64,000 bases of DNA, taken from the NCBI GenBank assembly GCA_945877255.1, contig CAMCRE010000006.1, positions 21,270-85,269 of the forward strand, in the 5' to 3' direction. Both the position numbers and the translations under genes were made by a program. Positions 15,763-25,541 of this stretch are shown here, in pieces (positions within the stretch are counted from its first letter, which is position 1; every line of letters begins with the position of its first letter). The DNA comes from an uncultured Erysipelotrichaceae bacterium. Lineage in GTDB: Bacteria > Bacillota_I > Bacilli_A > Erysipelotrichales > Erysipelotrichaceae. The notes under the pieces are model-generated. The model was not told where the DNA came from. It was given only the letters and a program-made list of their open reading frames with translations, and searched no databases.

Positions 15763-17898
15763 ATGAAAAAATCAAATCCAAAAGTAATCATTATTACGAT
15801 TGGATTGTTTCTTTTTATTGCAATAATTATTTTAAACGTGTTTTATATTTCAATTACTAAAAAACATTTAAGAACAGGAATTGATGTCATCGAATTCCAA
15901 AAAAATAAAGCACTATTTACAGTTGTTGAAAAAGCACGTCGAGGAACAATTTATGATCGTAATGGAGAAGTTATCGCACAAGATATTGAGCGATATCAAT
16001 TATATATTGTGTTAGATGAAAATTTAAAAGAAGTCGTAACAAAAAAACCACTATATGTAGTAGACAAAGAAAAAACAGCAACAGTGTTAAACCAACATCT
16101 AGGCATACCAGTTGAAGAAGCATTAAAATATATGAATCGTAAAGATGCTAAACAAGTCGAAATCGGTGTATATGGAAAATCACTGTCTAAAGAAACAAAA
16201 GAAGCATTAGAAAAAACAGCACTACCTGGATTAAGATTCACACAAGTATTGGAGCGTGTTTATCCAACGGGTAAATTTGCGAGTAATATTTTAGGATTTG
16301 CGCGTTATAATACTGAAAAAAACCGCATCGTTGGAGAAATGGGAATCGAACAATACTTAGATAACTACTTAATAGGGGAAGATGGTTTAAAAGAATATAA
16401 AATAGGGAAAAATGGACAAGTTATTCCAGGGCAAGAAAAAGTTTTAAAATCAGTGAGACATGGCAATGATGCTTATTTAACGATTGATAAAAATATCCAA
16501 GAAGCATTAGAAAACGTTGTGGAAGAAAATGATAAACTCGATCGTTGGATTGTGGTTGCGAACGCAAAAACAGGTGAAATATTAGGAGCAGCAACATCTA
16601 CAGGATTTGACTTGAATAAAAAAAATATTACAAAATATACTAATTTAGTAGCAGATACATCATATGAACCAGGGTCTACAATTAAAGTGTTTACTTATGC
16701 GGCTGCTATTGACAACAATACTTTCCCAGAAAACAAAGGATTTGCGACAGGTGCATATCATGTCGGCTATAACGGGAAAGGTGAAATAGTTAGAATCAGT
16801 AGTGAAAAAAACGCAATTAATACTATTTATGACGCGAATAAAAAACAATATGGAACAGTTAATTTAAAAGAAGCATTAGCACGATCATTAAATACAGTTA
16901 CAACAGAATTACTTGTTTCACACTTGAAATTTAAGCCATTCACTGAATATTTTGATAAATTCCAATTGTATGAGAATTTAAAAATACCAGGAATCAATAC
17001 TGTTGCCGGAATTAGAAACTTTAAAGGACCAATAGAAATGATTAATACAGCATTTGGACAAGGTTCAAGCACGACGGCATTAAATATTGTACAAGCATTT
17101 AGTGGTGTATTGAATAAAGGCGTGATGTCAAAACCATATATTATTGATTTTGTGGTTAATCCAACAACAAGTGAAAAATTATACCAAAACACGCCAGTTA
17201 AAACGCAAATATTAAAACAATCTACGGCAGATAAAATGATTGAATATTTAAAAGAACCGATGAATCCTGAATATGGAACCGCTCGTGGATATCGACTATC
17301 TGATATTAATGTGATAGGTAAAACGGGAACTGGAGAAGTTGTAATTGATGGAAAATATTCAAAAAATACGTTTATTTATTCCACAATATTAGCAGCACCG
17401 GCAGAAAATCCTGAAATTATTTTATACTATGCACAAAAAACACCAACAACGACACAAATCAATCATGAGAAAATAAAATCAGCATTAAGATTAGCGTTAG
17501 ATACACTTCAAACAAATAAACAACTTGTACTTCAAAATAAAAAAGAATTTAAAATTCAAACGATGCAAAACTTTTTGAATCATACAGTAAAATATGCAAC
17601 AGAACGTGCAAGTAAAATGAGTAACAATGTACAAGTAATTGGAAATGGTGAAAGTGTTATCGCACAATATCCTAATAAAGATGAAGCGATTATTCCTAAT
17701 CGTAAAATTTTCTTGTTTTCTGGTGGAATTATCAGAATGCCAAATATGCAAGGGTGGACGTATAAAGATGTCGCTACTTTCTCAAGATTAACGGGATTAG
17801 GAATTACAATTAAAGGTAGTGGAAGTGTTGTAAAACAAAATATTGCACAAAATACTACACTAGATCAAAAAAGTGATATTATTGTAGAATTAAAATAA
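15763..17898 (+). CDS. division penicillin-binding protein (class B transpeptidase, PBP2B/2x type)
   Basis: The 711-residue protein has an N-terminal membrane anchor (about residues 7-30), a PBP dimerisation domain (R-R-G-x-I-Y-D-R-N-G at about 59-68), and a transpeptidase domain with S305-T-I-K308, an S-L-N motif and K520-T-G. One PASTA domain closes the protein (about 655-711, M-P-N-M-Q-G ... I-I-V-E-L-K). Class B PBPs of this kind cross-link septal peptidoglycan. Position after ftsL matches pbpB/pbp1 in Bacillus and Staphylococcus. Those relatives often carry two PASTA domains; I see one full copy and a possible degenerate one in the preceding 60 residues. Confidence 0.93.
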   Translation: MKKSNPKVIIITIGLFLFIAIIILNVFYISITKKHLRTGIDVIEFQKNKALFTVVEKARRGTIYDRNGEVIAQDIERYQLYIVLDENLKEVVTKKPLYVVDKEKTATVLNQHLGIPVEEALKYMNRKDAKQVEIGVYGKSLSKETKEALEKTALPGLRFTQVLERVYPTGKFASNILGFARYNTEKNRIVGEMGIEQYLDNYLIGEDGLKEYKIGKNGQVIPGQEKVLKSVRHGNDAYLTIDKNIQEALENVVEENDKLDRWIVVANAKTGEILGAATSTGFDLNKKNITKYTNLVADTSYEPGSTIKVFTYAAAIDNNTFPENKGFATGAYHVGYNGKGEIVRISSEKNAINTIYDANKKQYGTVNLKEALARSLNTVTTELLVSHLKFKPFTEYFDKFQLYENLKIPGINTVAGIRNFKGPIEMINTAFGQGSSTTALNIVQAFSGVLNKGVMSKPYIIDFVVNPTTSEKLYQNTPVKTQILKQSTADKMIEYLKEPMNPEYGTARGYRLSDINVIGKTGTGEVVIDGKYSKNTFIYSTILAAPAENPEIILYYAQKTPTTTQINHEKIKSALRLALDTLQTNKQLVLQNKKEFKIQTMQNFLNHTVKYATERASKMSNNVQVIGNGESVIAQYPNKDEAIIPNRKIFLFSGGIIRMPNMQGWTYKDVATFSRLTGLGITIKGSGSVVKQNIAQNTTLDQKSDIIVELK

Positions 17899-17906
17899 GG
17901 AGTTTT

Positions 17907-18863
17907 ATGGAAACATTAATTATAACGGGTGTACTATCGTTAGTTTTAACGTTAGTCAGTTATCCCACAATAATCAAATTTATGCATCAATTAAAATTTG
18001 GGCAATCTATTCGTGAAGAAGGTCCAAAATCACATCACCAAAAAAAAGGCACCCCAACAATGGGTGGGATAGGCTTTGTGGTTATACCAATAATTGCAAT
18101 GCTATTAATCAATTATCGTTTAATTTTTAATACACAATTTTTAATTATCACATTAGTGTATCTCGGTTATTTTTTAATCGGTTTTTTAGATGACTATTTA
18201 ATAGTTGTACAGAAAAAAAACGATGGTTTAAAAGCAAGATATAAATTATTAGCACAATTTCTAATTGTGGCAATATTTATAATGATTTATCATTCAAAAA
18301 TTAATACAACTTTAGTATTACCTTTCATCACAATTAACTTACATTTCGTTTATTACATATTTATTATCATTATGTTTGTGGCAGAAAGCAATGCTGTAAA
18401 TTTAACGGATGGTATTGATGGTTTATGTGCCAGTGTTACAATGGTGGCATTAATACCATTTGCGATTATCGCATATTATAAACAAGAATGGGCAATTTTA
18501 ACGTTTATCGTGGCATTATTTTTCTCACTATTAGGTTATTACCAATATAATAAAAATCCAGCTAAAATTTTTATGGGTGATACAGGTTCATTGGCATTAG
18601 GTGGTGTACTTGCTTTAATTGCAACATTATTAAAAGTAGAAATCTTATTAATTGTGATTGGAGGCGTGTACTTAATTGAAACATTATCTGTAATGATTCA
18701 AGTTGCATATTATAAACGCACTAAAAAAAGAATTTTTTTGATGTCACCCATTCATCACCATTATGAATTAAAAGGATTGAATGAAAAACAAATCGTAAGA
18801 CTATTTACGACAGTTGGCGTAATTTGTGCGTTATTAGGAGTTGTGTTATGGTATTGGATGTAG
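17907..18863 (+). CDS. mraY: phospho-N-acetylmuramoyl-pentapeptide transferase
   Basis: The 318-residue membrane protein has about ten helices and the MraY motifs: G-T-P-T-M-G-G near residue 50, D-D-Y-L-I in the second cytosolic loop, N-L-T-D-G-I-D-G-L, M-G-D-T-G-S-L-A-L-G-G and the P-I-H-H-H-Y-E motif near the C-terminus. It makes lipid I on undecaprenyl phosphate. The stop lies 16 bases inside murD. Confidence 0.96.
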   Translation: METLIITGVLSLVLTLVSYPTIIKFMHQLKFGQSIREEGPKSHHQKKGTPTMGGIGFVVIPIIAMLLINYRLIFNTQFLIITLVYLGYFLIGFLDDYLIVVQKKNDGLKARYKLLAQFLIVAIFIMIYHSKINTTLVLPFITINLHFVYYIFIIIMFVAESNAVNLTDGIDGLCASVTMVALIPFAIIAYYKQEWAILTFIVALFFSLLGYYQYNKNPAKIFMGDTGSLALGGVLALIATLLKVEILLIVIGGVYLIETLSVMIQVAYYKRTKKRIFLMSPIHHHYELKGLNEKQIVRLFTTVGVICALLGVVLWYWM

Positions 18864-20131
18864 TATTGGTGATGGGGTATTCCCGTAGTACAAAAGCACT
18901 CGTTAAATTATTACAAAAAAAATATCGTGTTATTGTTTCTGATATCAAGAAACATGAAAATGAAAATAATGTTGAATTTATTTTGCAACATGAAATAGCA
19001 CAATATTTATCCCAAATAAAATTTGTGGTGAAATCACCAGGAATACCGTATCATAATGAGGAAGTTATTAAAATTCAAAATTACAATATTCCGATATATA
19101 CTGAAATTGAGATAGCATATCAAGAAGCACCAAATTTCAGATATATTGCGATTACGGGGACGAATGGTAAAACAACTGCAACAAGTTTAACACATCATAT
19201 TTTGCAACAAAAAAAACCAACTATTGTGGCTGGAAATATCGGTGTGGCATTAAGTGAGTACGTTAGTGATAAACAAGAAGATGTCGTTTTAGAATTAAGT
19301 AATTTTCAATTATTAGGAATTGATACATTTCGACCACATATTGCAACGATTATTAATTTAACACCTGATCATTTAGATTATATGTTAGATGTTGAGAAAT
19401 ATTATATTTCAAAAACAAATATTTATAAAAATCAAACACAAGATGATTACTTTTTACTCAATATTGATGATGAAAATGTAGTGAAGTATTGTGTCAATAT
19501 ACCAGCTAAAATTATAAAATTTTCAACAAAAGTGAAAACTGACGTATATATTGAAAACAATAAAATTTATTACAACCAAAAAGAAATAGCTGATTTAAAA
19601 CATTTTCCATTGAAAGGTGAACACAACCAACAAAATGCAATGATTGCGGTGATGAGTGCATATTTAATTGGTATTGATAAACAATCAATTCAACAAGGAC
19701 TTGCAAGTTTTAAAGCAATCAAACATCGTTTACAATATTTAAAAACAATCAACGGTGTTGAATACTATAATGACTCTAAAGCAACAAACCCTGAATCATT
19801 AGAAGTAGCATTGAAATCGTTTAATGTTGCTAATAAAATTATTTTATTAGCAGGTGGTTATGATAAGAAAGTAAGTTTTGATATATTAAAACAATACAAT
19901 TCTAAAATAAAAAAAGTATTTGCGTTTGGTGAAGTGAAACAGCTCTTTAGCTCAATATTTGATCATGTTGCGTTATGTGATAATTTACAAGAAGCACTTC
20001 AAAAAGCAAACGACATTGCAGTAAAAGGTGATATTATATTACTTTCACCAGGGTGTGCAAGTTATGATCAATTTGAATCATTTGAACATCGTGGCGATGT
20101 GTTTATTGAATTAGTTAATCAAATAAAATAA
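18848..20131 (+). CDS. murD: UDP-N-acetylmuramoyl-L-alanine--D-glutamate ligase
   Basis: I start at the ATG at 18848, with TAGGAG upstream and a 16-base overlap with mraY, giving 427 residues. The N-terminal UDP-binding Rossmann part reads V-L-V-M-G-Y-S-R-S. The ATP loop is G-T-N-G-K-T-T, followed by G-N-I-G-V-A-L and, in the C-terminal domain, Y-x-D-S-K-A-T-N-P and L-L-A-G-G-Y-D-K. The enzyme adds D-glutamate to UDP-MurNAc-L-Ala. It is the last gene of the cluster: the usual followers murG, divIB, ftsA and ftsZ are not here, and a terminator comes next. Confidence 0.94.
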   Translation: MVLDVVLVMGYSRSTKALVKLLQKKYRVIVSDIKKHENENNVEFILQHEIAQYLSQIKFVVKSPGIPYHNEEVIKIQNYNIPIYTEIEIAYQEAPNFRYIAITGTNGKTTATSLTHHILQQKKPTIVAGNIGVALSEYVSDKQEDVVLELSNFQLLGIDTFRPHIATIINLTPDHLDYMLDVEKYYISKTNIYKNQTQDDYFLLNIDDENVVKYCVNIPAKIIKFSTKVKTDVYIENNKIYYNQKEIADLKHFPLKGEHNQQNAMIAVMSAYLIGIDKQSIQQGLASFKAIKHRLQYLKTINGVEYYNDSKATNPESLEVALKSFNVANKIILLAGGYDKKVSFDILKQYNSKIKKVFAFGEVKQLFSSIFDHVALCDNLQEALQKANDIAVKGDIILLSPGCASYDQFESFEHRGDVFIELVNQIK

Positions 20132-20153
20132 TGTTGCGATAGCAGCATTTTTT
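20131..20153 (+). terminator. terminator of the dcw cluster
   Basis: A 7-bp stem (20131-20137 with 20142-20148, one G-T pair) with a GATA loop is followed by T residues directly after murD. Confidence 0.7.
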
Positions 20154-20213
20154 ATTAATAAAGTGATATTTTACGCTAAACAAGTAAAAATAATATAAAA
20201 ATCATGCAAAATA

Positions 20214-20222
20214 TGCTATTAT
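20214..20222 (+). promoter_or_regulatory. extended -10 promoter of pnp
   Basis: TGCTATTAT lies at 20214-20222; no good -35 is visible. The ATG at 20252 has AGAGGTGA upstream. Confidence 0.5.
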
Positions 20223-20251
20223 AAAGAAAGAAAATATATTAGAGGTGAACA

Positions 20252-22375
20252 ATGAAACAAATATTTAGTTTAGATTTTTGTGGGAAAACTATTACAGTAG
20301 AAACTGGAGAAATGGCAAAACAAGCTGGTGGAAGTGTACTAGTAAGATATGAAGAAAGTGTTGTGCTATCAGTAGCAACTGCAAGTAAAACAGCGAAAGA
20401 TATTGATTTTTTCCCGTTAACAGTAACGTTTGAAGAAAAATTATACTCAGCAGGTAAAATACCTGGTGGATTTTTAAGAAGAGAAGGTAGACCAAGCGAA
20501 CATGCGACATTGACAGCAAGAATGATTGATCGTCCAATTCGTCCATTATTTGCGGAAGGATTTAGAAATGAAGTACAAGTTGTGAATACTGTGTTATCAG
20601 TTGATCCAGATTCAAACGTGGATATGACAGCGATGTTTGGGGCTTCGTTAGCGTTATGTTTATCGGATATTCCATTTAATGGACCAATTGCGGGTGTACA
20701 AGTAGGACGTGTAAACGGTGAATTAATTATTAACCCAACAGTAGAAGAAATGAAACAATCTGATATTGATTTAGCTGTAGCAGGTACAAAATATGCGGTA
20801 AACATGGTAGAAGCAGGAGCAAAAGAAGTAAGCGAAGAAGCGATGTTAGAAGCTATTTTATTTGGACATGAATACATTAAACAATTAGTTGCTTTCCAAG
20901 AAGATGTTGTAAAACAATGTGGAAAAGAAAAACGTGAAATAACGTTATATGAAATTGATCCAGTATTAAAAGCTGAAGTAGAAGCGTTATGTAAAGATCA
21001 ATTGTGTCAAGCGGTGCAAATTAAAGAAAAATTAGTAAGATATTCCACAATTGATGAAATTGAAGAAAACATGCAAGAAGTGTTTAAACAAAAATATGCT
21101 GAGCATGAAAATTTAACTAAAATATTAAAACAAGTTAAAGAAATTACACATGATATTGTAAAAGCGGAAGTTAGAAGATTAATTACAGTTGAGAAAATTC
21201 GACCAGATGGAAGAGAAATAACTGAAATTCGTCCCCTAAATTCACAAATAGATTTATTGCCACGTGTACATGGTAGTGCGATGTTTACGCGTGGAGAAAC
21301 ACAAGTATTATCAGTTTGTACGTTGGGAGCATTAAATGATAATCAAATTATTGATGACTTAACAGAAAATGATTCTAAACGTTTTATGCACCATTACAAT
21401 TTCCCACCGTTTTCAGTAGGTGAAACAGGAAGAATGGGGGCACCAGGTAGAAGAGAAATTGGACATGGTGCATTAGGAGAAAGAGCGTTATTACAAGTTA
21501 TTCCTGATGAAAAACAATTCCCTTATACAATTCGTTTAGTAGCAGAAGTATTAGAATCAAATGGTTCTTCATCACAAGCAAGTATTTGTGCTGGTACAAT
21601 GGCGTTAATGGCTGCAGGGGTACCGATAAAAGCACCAATTGCGGGTATTGCGATGGGATTAGTAAAAGATGGCGAACATTACACTGTATTAAGTGATATT
21701 CAAGGGATGGAAGATCATTTAGGAGATATGGACTTTAAAGTAGCAGGTAGTGAAAAAGGAATCACAGCCCTACAAATGGATATTAAAATTGATGGTCTAA
21801 CACCAGAAATATTTGAAGAAGCATTGGCACAAGCTAAAGTAGGTAGAAAACATATTTTAAATAATATGTTGGCGACAATTGATACTGTAAGACCTGATGT
21901 TGGAAAATATGCACCAAAAATTCATCAAATGGTTATTCCAGTAGATAAAATTAAGGAAGTTATTGGACCAGGTGGAAAAATGATTAACCAAATTATTGCT
22001 GAATCTGATGATGTGAAAATTGATATTGCAGATGATGGTACAGTTGTAATTTACCACCAAAATAGAGAATCAATTAACAAAGCCGCTAAAATGATTGAAG
22101 TGATCACAAAAGTTGTACAAGTTGGTGAAATATATGAAGCACCAGTTGTTAGAATTGAAAAATTTGGAGCATTCGTTAATTTATATGGTAACGTTGATGC
22201 ATTATTGCATGTATCTAAAGTTAGTCATGAAAGAATTGAAGATATTAATACTGCTTTAAAATTAGGTGATATTGTGAAAGTAAAAGTCACTGAAATTGAT
22301 GATAAAGGTAGAATTAATGTTTCACGAAAAGCATTGTTGCCTAAAGCAGAAAAAACAGAAACACCACAATCATAA
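20252..22375 (+). CDS. pnp: polynucleotide phosphorylase
   Basis: The 707-residue protein has the full PNPase order: first RNase PH domain (about 10-140), all-helical linker, second RNase PH domain (about 310-540) with [20 protein letters not shown], a KH domain with the G-P-G-G-K-M-I loop (about 565), and an S1 domain (about 625-693). PNPase degrades RNA 3' to 5' by phosphorolysis and is part of the degradosome. Here it is a single-gene unit rather than following rpsO. Confidence 0.97.
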   Translation: MKQIFSLDFCGKTITVETGEMAKQAGGSVLVRYEESVVLSVATASKTAKDIDFFPLTVTFEEKLYSAGKIPGGFLRREGRPSEHATLTARMIDRPIRPLFAEGFRNEVQVVNTVLSVDPDSNVDMTAMFGASLALCLSDIPFNGPIAGVQVGRVNGELIINPTVEEMKQSDIDLAVAGTKYAVNMVEAGAKEVSEEAMLEAILFGHEYIKQLVAFQEDVVKQCGKEKREITLYEIDPVLKAEVEALCKDQLCQAVQIKEKLVRYSTIDEIEENMQEVFKQKYAEHENLTKILKQVKEITHDIVKAEVRRLITVEKIRPDGREITEIRPLNSQIDLLPRVHGSAMFTRGETQVLSVCTLGALNDNQIIDDLTENDSKRFMHHYNFPPFSVGETGRMGAPGRREIGHGALGERALLQVIPDEKQFPYTIRLVAEVLESNGSSSQASICAGTMALMAAGVPIKAPIAGIAMGLVKDGEHYTVLSDIQGMEDHLGDMDFKVAGSEKGITALQMDIKIDGLTPEIFEEALAQAKVGRKHILNNMLATIDTVRPDVGKYAPKIHQMVIPVDKIKEVIGPGGKMINQIIAESDDVKIDIADDGTVVIYHQNRESINKAAKMIEVITKVVQVGEIYEAPVVRIEKFGAFVNLYGNVDALLHVSKVSHERIEDINTALKLGDIVKVKVTEIDDKGRINVSRKALLPKAEKTETPQS

Positions 22376-22380
22376 AATAA

Positions 22381-22415
22381 AATGTGTATTGATTTTTAGT
22401 CGATACACATTTTTA
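22381..22415 (+). terminator. terminator of pnp
   Basis: A 9-bp perfect stem (22381-22389 with 22403-22411) is followed by T5. Confidence 0.8.
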
Positions 22416-22455
22416 ATCTATTTTATAATAAAAATTGTGTTTTTAAACAATTTAG

Positions 22456-22484
22456 TTGTGTTTTGCAAAAAAAAGGTGTACAAT
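22456..22484 (+). promoter_or_regulatory. promoter of the small three-helix membrane gene
   Basis: TTGTGT (22456-22461) and TACAAT (22479-22484) have a 17-base spacer. Confidence 0.5.
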
Positions 22485-22520
22485 GAAAGTACAAAAAAGA
22501 CTATAAAGGAGGGAAAGTGA

Positions 22521-22808
22521 ATGAAATTCGGTTATTGGTATGTGTTACTAGCTGTTGTGGCTTGCGGTTTAGTTTCACAATTGTATGCAATGTTTTCTAT
22601 ATGTCAAAATAAAAAAAATAATTTAATATATATGACAATTATCATGATAATGATTGTGTGTTCCGTTTTTCTTTATGGTATTTTAGTAGATGAATTTAAT
22701 GAAAGCTATGATGTTATTTTATATTTAGGAATAGCGGCTGCATTAATTTATATTTTAAATATTATCGTAGTAGGAATGAAGAAAATAAAATTAATTAATC
22801 AGAAATGA
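22521..22808 (+). CDS. small membrane protein, unknown function
   Basis: The 95-residue protein has a strong ribosome site (AAAGGAGGG), its own promoter and its own terminator, so it is likely expressed alone. Three hydrophobic segments are visible (about 5-25, 36-54 and 64-86), with a short acidic loop (DEFNESYD) between the second and third and a lysine-rich C-terminus. I recognise no family. Confidence 0.65.
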   Translation: MKFGYWYVLLAVVACGLVSQLYAMFSICQNKKNNLIYMTIIMIMIVCSVFLYGILVDEFNESYDVILYLGIAAALIYILNIIVVGMKKIKLINQK

Positions 22809-22815
22809 ATTAGGA

Positions 22816-22851
22816 AAGAATGTGCTTTTATTAAAATACACATTCTTTTTT
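22816..22851 (+). terminator. terminator after the small membrane gene
   Basis: A 9-bp perfect stem (22816-22824 with 22839-22847) is followed by a T run. Confidence 0.8.
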
Positions 22852-22938
22852 AATTACAATAAAATTAAATAAAAAAGTGAAAATTATTTCATTTTACTTG
22901 AAAATGTGGTAAAATAAAATAAAAGAAAAGGTGAAGAA

Positions 22939-23574
22939 ATGAGAGTAAGACATATACCAAATGCCAAAAAATATTTAGAAAATTCTAAACTGGTTGTAAA
23001 CGATTTTTCTAACAAAGGTAAATGGAAAACAATACTAAATTCAGAAACATTAAATATTGAAATTGGGTGTGGAAAAGGTGGATATGCCTATCAAATGATA
23101 CAGCAATATCCAGATAATGCATTTGTGGCAATTGAAAAAAATCCATCTATTGCATACTTAGCATTATTAAAATTAGAAACACTCATAAACAACAAGTTTC
23201 GATTAATGAATTTTGATGCAGAATTATTGAGTGAATATTTTGATGAAGCTGAAGTTGATAATATTTACTTAAATTTTAGTGATCCATGGCCTAAAAAACG
23301 AACAACAAAAAGAAGATTATCGCATAGTAAGTTTTTATCGCAATACGCTAAAATTTTAAAACCAGAAGGTAAAATTATTATGAAAACAGATAATTATCAA
23401 TTATTTTTATATTCATTAAATTCATTTGTGGAGAATGGTTGGGAAGTAATTGAAATTGATACCGATTTTCGCTCATCATTGAAAGAAGATCCGATTACTG
23501 AATACGAACAAAAATTCATTAATAAAAACATTAAAATTAATCGTTTAGTTGTAAGGAGGAAAAATGTTGAATAA
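22939..23574 (+). CDS. trmB: tRNA (guanine46-N7)-methyltransferase
   Basis: The 211-residue protein shows the TrmB motifs E-I-G-C-G-K-G (SAM loop, about residue 41), the N-F-S-D-P-W-P-K-K-R region with the catalytic aspartate (about 115) and the T-D-x-x-x-F and T-x-Y-E-x-K-F segments near the C-terminus. It methylates G46 in the tRNA variable loop. An extended -10 (TGGTAAAAT, 22908-22915) lies upstream. It overlaps the following peptidase gene by 11 bases and opens the operon that runs toward tyrS. Confidence 0.95.
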   Translation: MRVRHIPNAKKYLENSKLVVNDFSNKGKWKTILNSETLNIEIGCGKGGYAYQMIQQYPDNAFVAIEKNPSIAYLALLKLETLINNKFRLMNFDAELLSEYFDEAEVDNIYLNFSDPWPKKRTTKRRLSHSKFLSQYAKILKPEGKIIMKTDNYQLFLYSLNSFVENGWEVIEIDTDFRSSLKEDPITEYEQKFINKNIKINRLVVRRKNVE

Positions 23575-24637
23575 AGAAAGAATTGTGGCACTAACACAAG
23601 TTATTGGTGTAAGTGGACATGAAGTAAAAGTATCAAGACTATTAAAGCAATATTATGAAGAATTAGGATATGAAGTGATTTATGACAACTTAGGCAGCAT
23701 TTATGCAGTTAAAAAAAGTAAAGTTGCAAATGCTAAAAAAGTTATGGTATCCGCACACTTAGATGAAGTAGGTTTTATGGTGAAAGCAATCCAAGAAAAT
23801 GGATTATTAAAAATTGTGCCGATTGGTGGTATCTGGGAACAAACATTATTAGCACAACGCATTCGATTATTAAAACGCGATTTAACAGAAGTAAATGGTG
23901 CAATTTGTAGTATTCCACCACACTTTTTAACGGAAGCTGATCGTAAAGCACCAATGAAAATAGAAAATATGTTGGTGGATGTTGGTTGCACGAGTAAAGA
24001 TGAAGTATTACAGCAAGGCATTAATGTAGGTGATACATTAGTTGTTGATGGTGAAACCCATTTTTTAGGGGAAAATCGTATTCTAGCTAAAGCATGGGAT
24101 AATCGTTATGGCTGTATTTTAGGCGTTGAAATACTAGAACATTTCAAAGATATTGAATTACCATTTGATTTATACGTTGGTGCAAATGTTCAAGAAGAAG
24201 TAGGATTAAGAGGAGCACAAACAGCAACACATTTCATTAATCCAGATTTAGCGGTTGTTTTAGACTGCTCGCCAGCAACAGATATTACTTCACCAAAAGA
24301 TGCTAATGGTGTACTTGGTGGCGGTGTATTAATTAGATTTTATGATAGAAGCATGTTGCCAAACCGCACATTAATTAATTATTTTGAGCAACTATTAATC
24401 AATAATGATATTAAGCATCAATATTTTTATTCTTTAGGCGGAACAGATGCCGGTGCAATCCATAAATCAAACCATGGTGTACCAACGTTGACAGTATGTA
24501 TTTGTGGAAGAAATTTACATACTAATTCGATTACAATTGATAGCAATGATTTGAAAAATGCAAAAAAAGCGTTAATCAAATTTATTGATTCATTAAATGA
24601 AGAGAAAATTACAATGTTTAAGGAGGAAAACAGATGA
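23564..24637 (+). CDS. M42 family aminopeptidase (glutamyl aminopeptidase/YsdC-like)
   Basis: The 357-residue protein has the dinuclear metal-site layout of M42 peptidases: S-A-H-L-D-E-V-G-F near residue 66, K-A-W-D-N-R-Y-G near 177, catalytic E-E-V-G-L-R-G-A near 210, an aspartate in V-L-D-C-S-P-A-T-D near 233 and the terminal L-H-T-N-S histidine near 318. It should be a cytosolic tetrahedral aminopeptidase. The AGGAGG ribosome site lies in the end of trmB. Position before ytpP matches Bacillus ytoP. Confidence 0.9.
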   Translation: MLNKERIVALTQVIGVSGHEVKVSRLLKQYYEELGYEVIYDNLGSIYAVKKSKVANAKKVMVSAHLDEVGFMVKAIQENGLLKIVPIGGIWEQTLLAQRIRLLKRDLTEVNGAICSIPPHFLTEADRKAPMKIENMLVDVGCTSKDEVLQQGINVGDTLVVDGETHFLGENRILAKAWDNRYGCILGVEILEHFKDIELPFDLYVGANVQEEVGLRGAQTATHFINPDLAVVLDCSPATDITSPKDANGVLGGGVLIRFYDRSMLPNRTLINYFEQLLINNDIKHQYFYSLGGTDAGAIHKSNHGVPTLTVCICGRNLHTNSITIDSNDLKNAKKALIKFIDSLNEEKITMFKEENR

Positions 24638-24963
24638 AAACAATTATGCAATCACTAGAAACAGCACAACAATTAGAACAATTAATTCAACAAGATAAAG
24701 TAAGTGTATTAACGTTCTCGGCTAATTGGTGTCCAGATTGCACATTTATTAAACCATTTATGCCAAAATTAATCGAAAAATATAGTGATTATGATTTTTA
24801 CTATGTCGACCGTGATAAATTTATTGACCTCTCCCAACAATTATCTGTTATGGGAATACCATCATTTGTTGCGGTGGGGAAAGGGCAAGAATTAGGAAGA
24901 TTTGTTTCTAGGTTTAGAAAAACAGAGAAAGAAATTGATGAATTCTTATCAAAATTACTATGA
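24634..24963 (+). CDS. ytpP: thioredoxin-like protein YtpP
   Basis: The 109-residue protein is a single thioredoxin fold with W-C-P-D-C at about residues 30-34 and a cis-proline in G-I-P-S-F near 73. No signal peptide is present, so it acts in the cytosol. The gene overlaps both its neighbours by 4 bases and sits in the conserved Bacillales order M42 peptidase-ytpP-ytpR. Confidence 0.88.
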   Translation: MKTIMQSLETAQQLEQLIQQDKVSVLTFSANWCPDCTFIKPFMPKLIEKYSDYDFYYVDRDKFIDLSQQLSVMGIPSFVAVGKGQELGRFVSRFRKTEKEIDEFLSKLL

Positions 24964-25541
24964 AAATTAGATTAAATTTACTACCACAATTTAACAACAC
25001 ATTATTTGTGAGAATTGATGATCCAAAAATAGTCAAGTATATTAAAAAAGAAAGGTATACTGAATTGTATAATGATCAAGATGAAATTGTTGGATACAAT
25101 ATAGAAAACTTTGAAGTTATCGGAAGTGGTAAAATAGCAGTAACAAATGAAATTTTACATAAAATTAATGAATTAACGAATAATACATTAACACATGACT
25201 ATGAAACACATTTATATGTGGGTGAAATTATAAAATGTGAACCACATCCTAATAGTCAACGTCTTAAAATATGTCAAGTACAATGTGATGAATTACTACA
25301 AATAGTATGTGGAGCTGCAAATGCAACAGAAAATTTAAGAGTAGTTGTGGCGAAAGAACACGCAATAGTAAATGATATGTATATTAAAAAAGGTAAGTTA
25401 TTAAATGTTGAATCACAAGGTATGTTATGTTCGGCATATGAATTAGGATTAATTAAAGAATATAAAAAAGGATTATTAGAATTAGATGAAAGCTATCAAG
25501 TCGGATCTAAATTTGAATGGAAAGGAGAAAAACATGTTTAA
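24960..25541 (+). CDS. ytpR: YtpR-like tRNA-binding domain protein
   Basis: The 193-residue protein has an N-terminal DUF4479-type region (about 1-80) and a C-terminal EMAP/ARM210-type tRNA-binding OB fold (about 85-190) with V-G-E-I-I-K-C-E-x-H-P-N-S, V-C-G-A-A-N, and G-x-x-S-x-G-M-L-C-S-motif equivalents. The same fold begins the PheT subunit, but this is the free-standing YtpR family. Exact function is not known. It overlaps the next gene by 8 bases. Confidence 0.88.
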   Translation: MKIRLNLLPQFNNTLFVRIDDPKIVKYIKKERYTELYNDQDEIVGYNIENFEVIGSGKIAVTNEILHKINELTNNTLTHDYETHLYVGEIIKCEPHPNSQRLKICQVQCDELLQIVCGAANATENLRVVVAKEHAIVNDMYIKKGKLLNVESQGMLCSAYELGLIKEYKKGLLELDESYQVGSKFEWKGEKHV

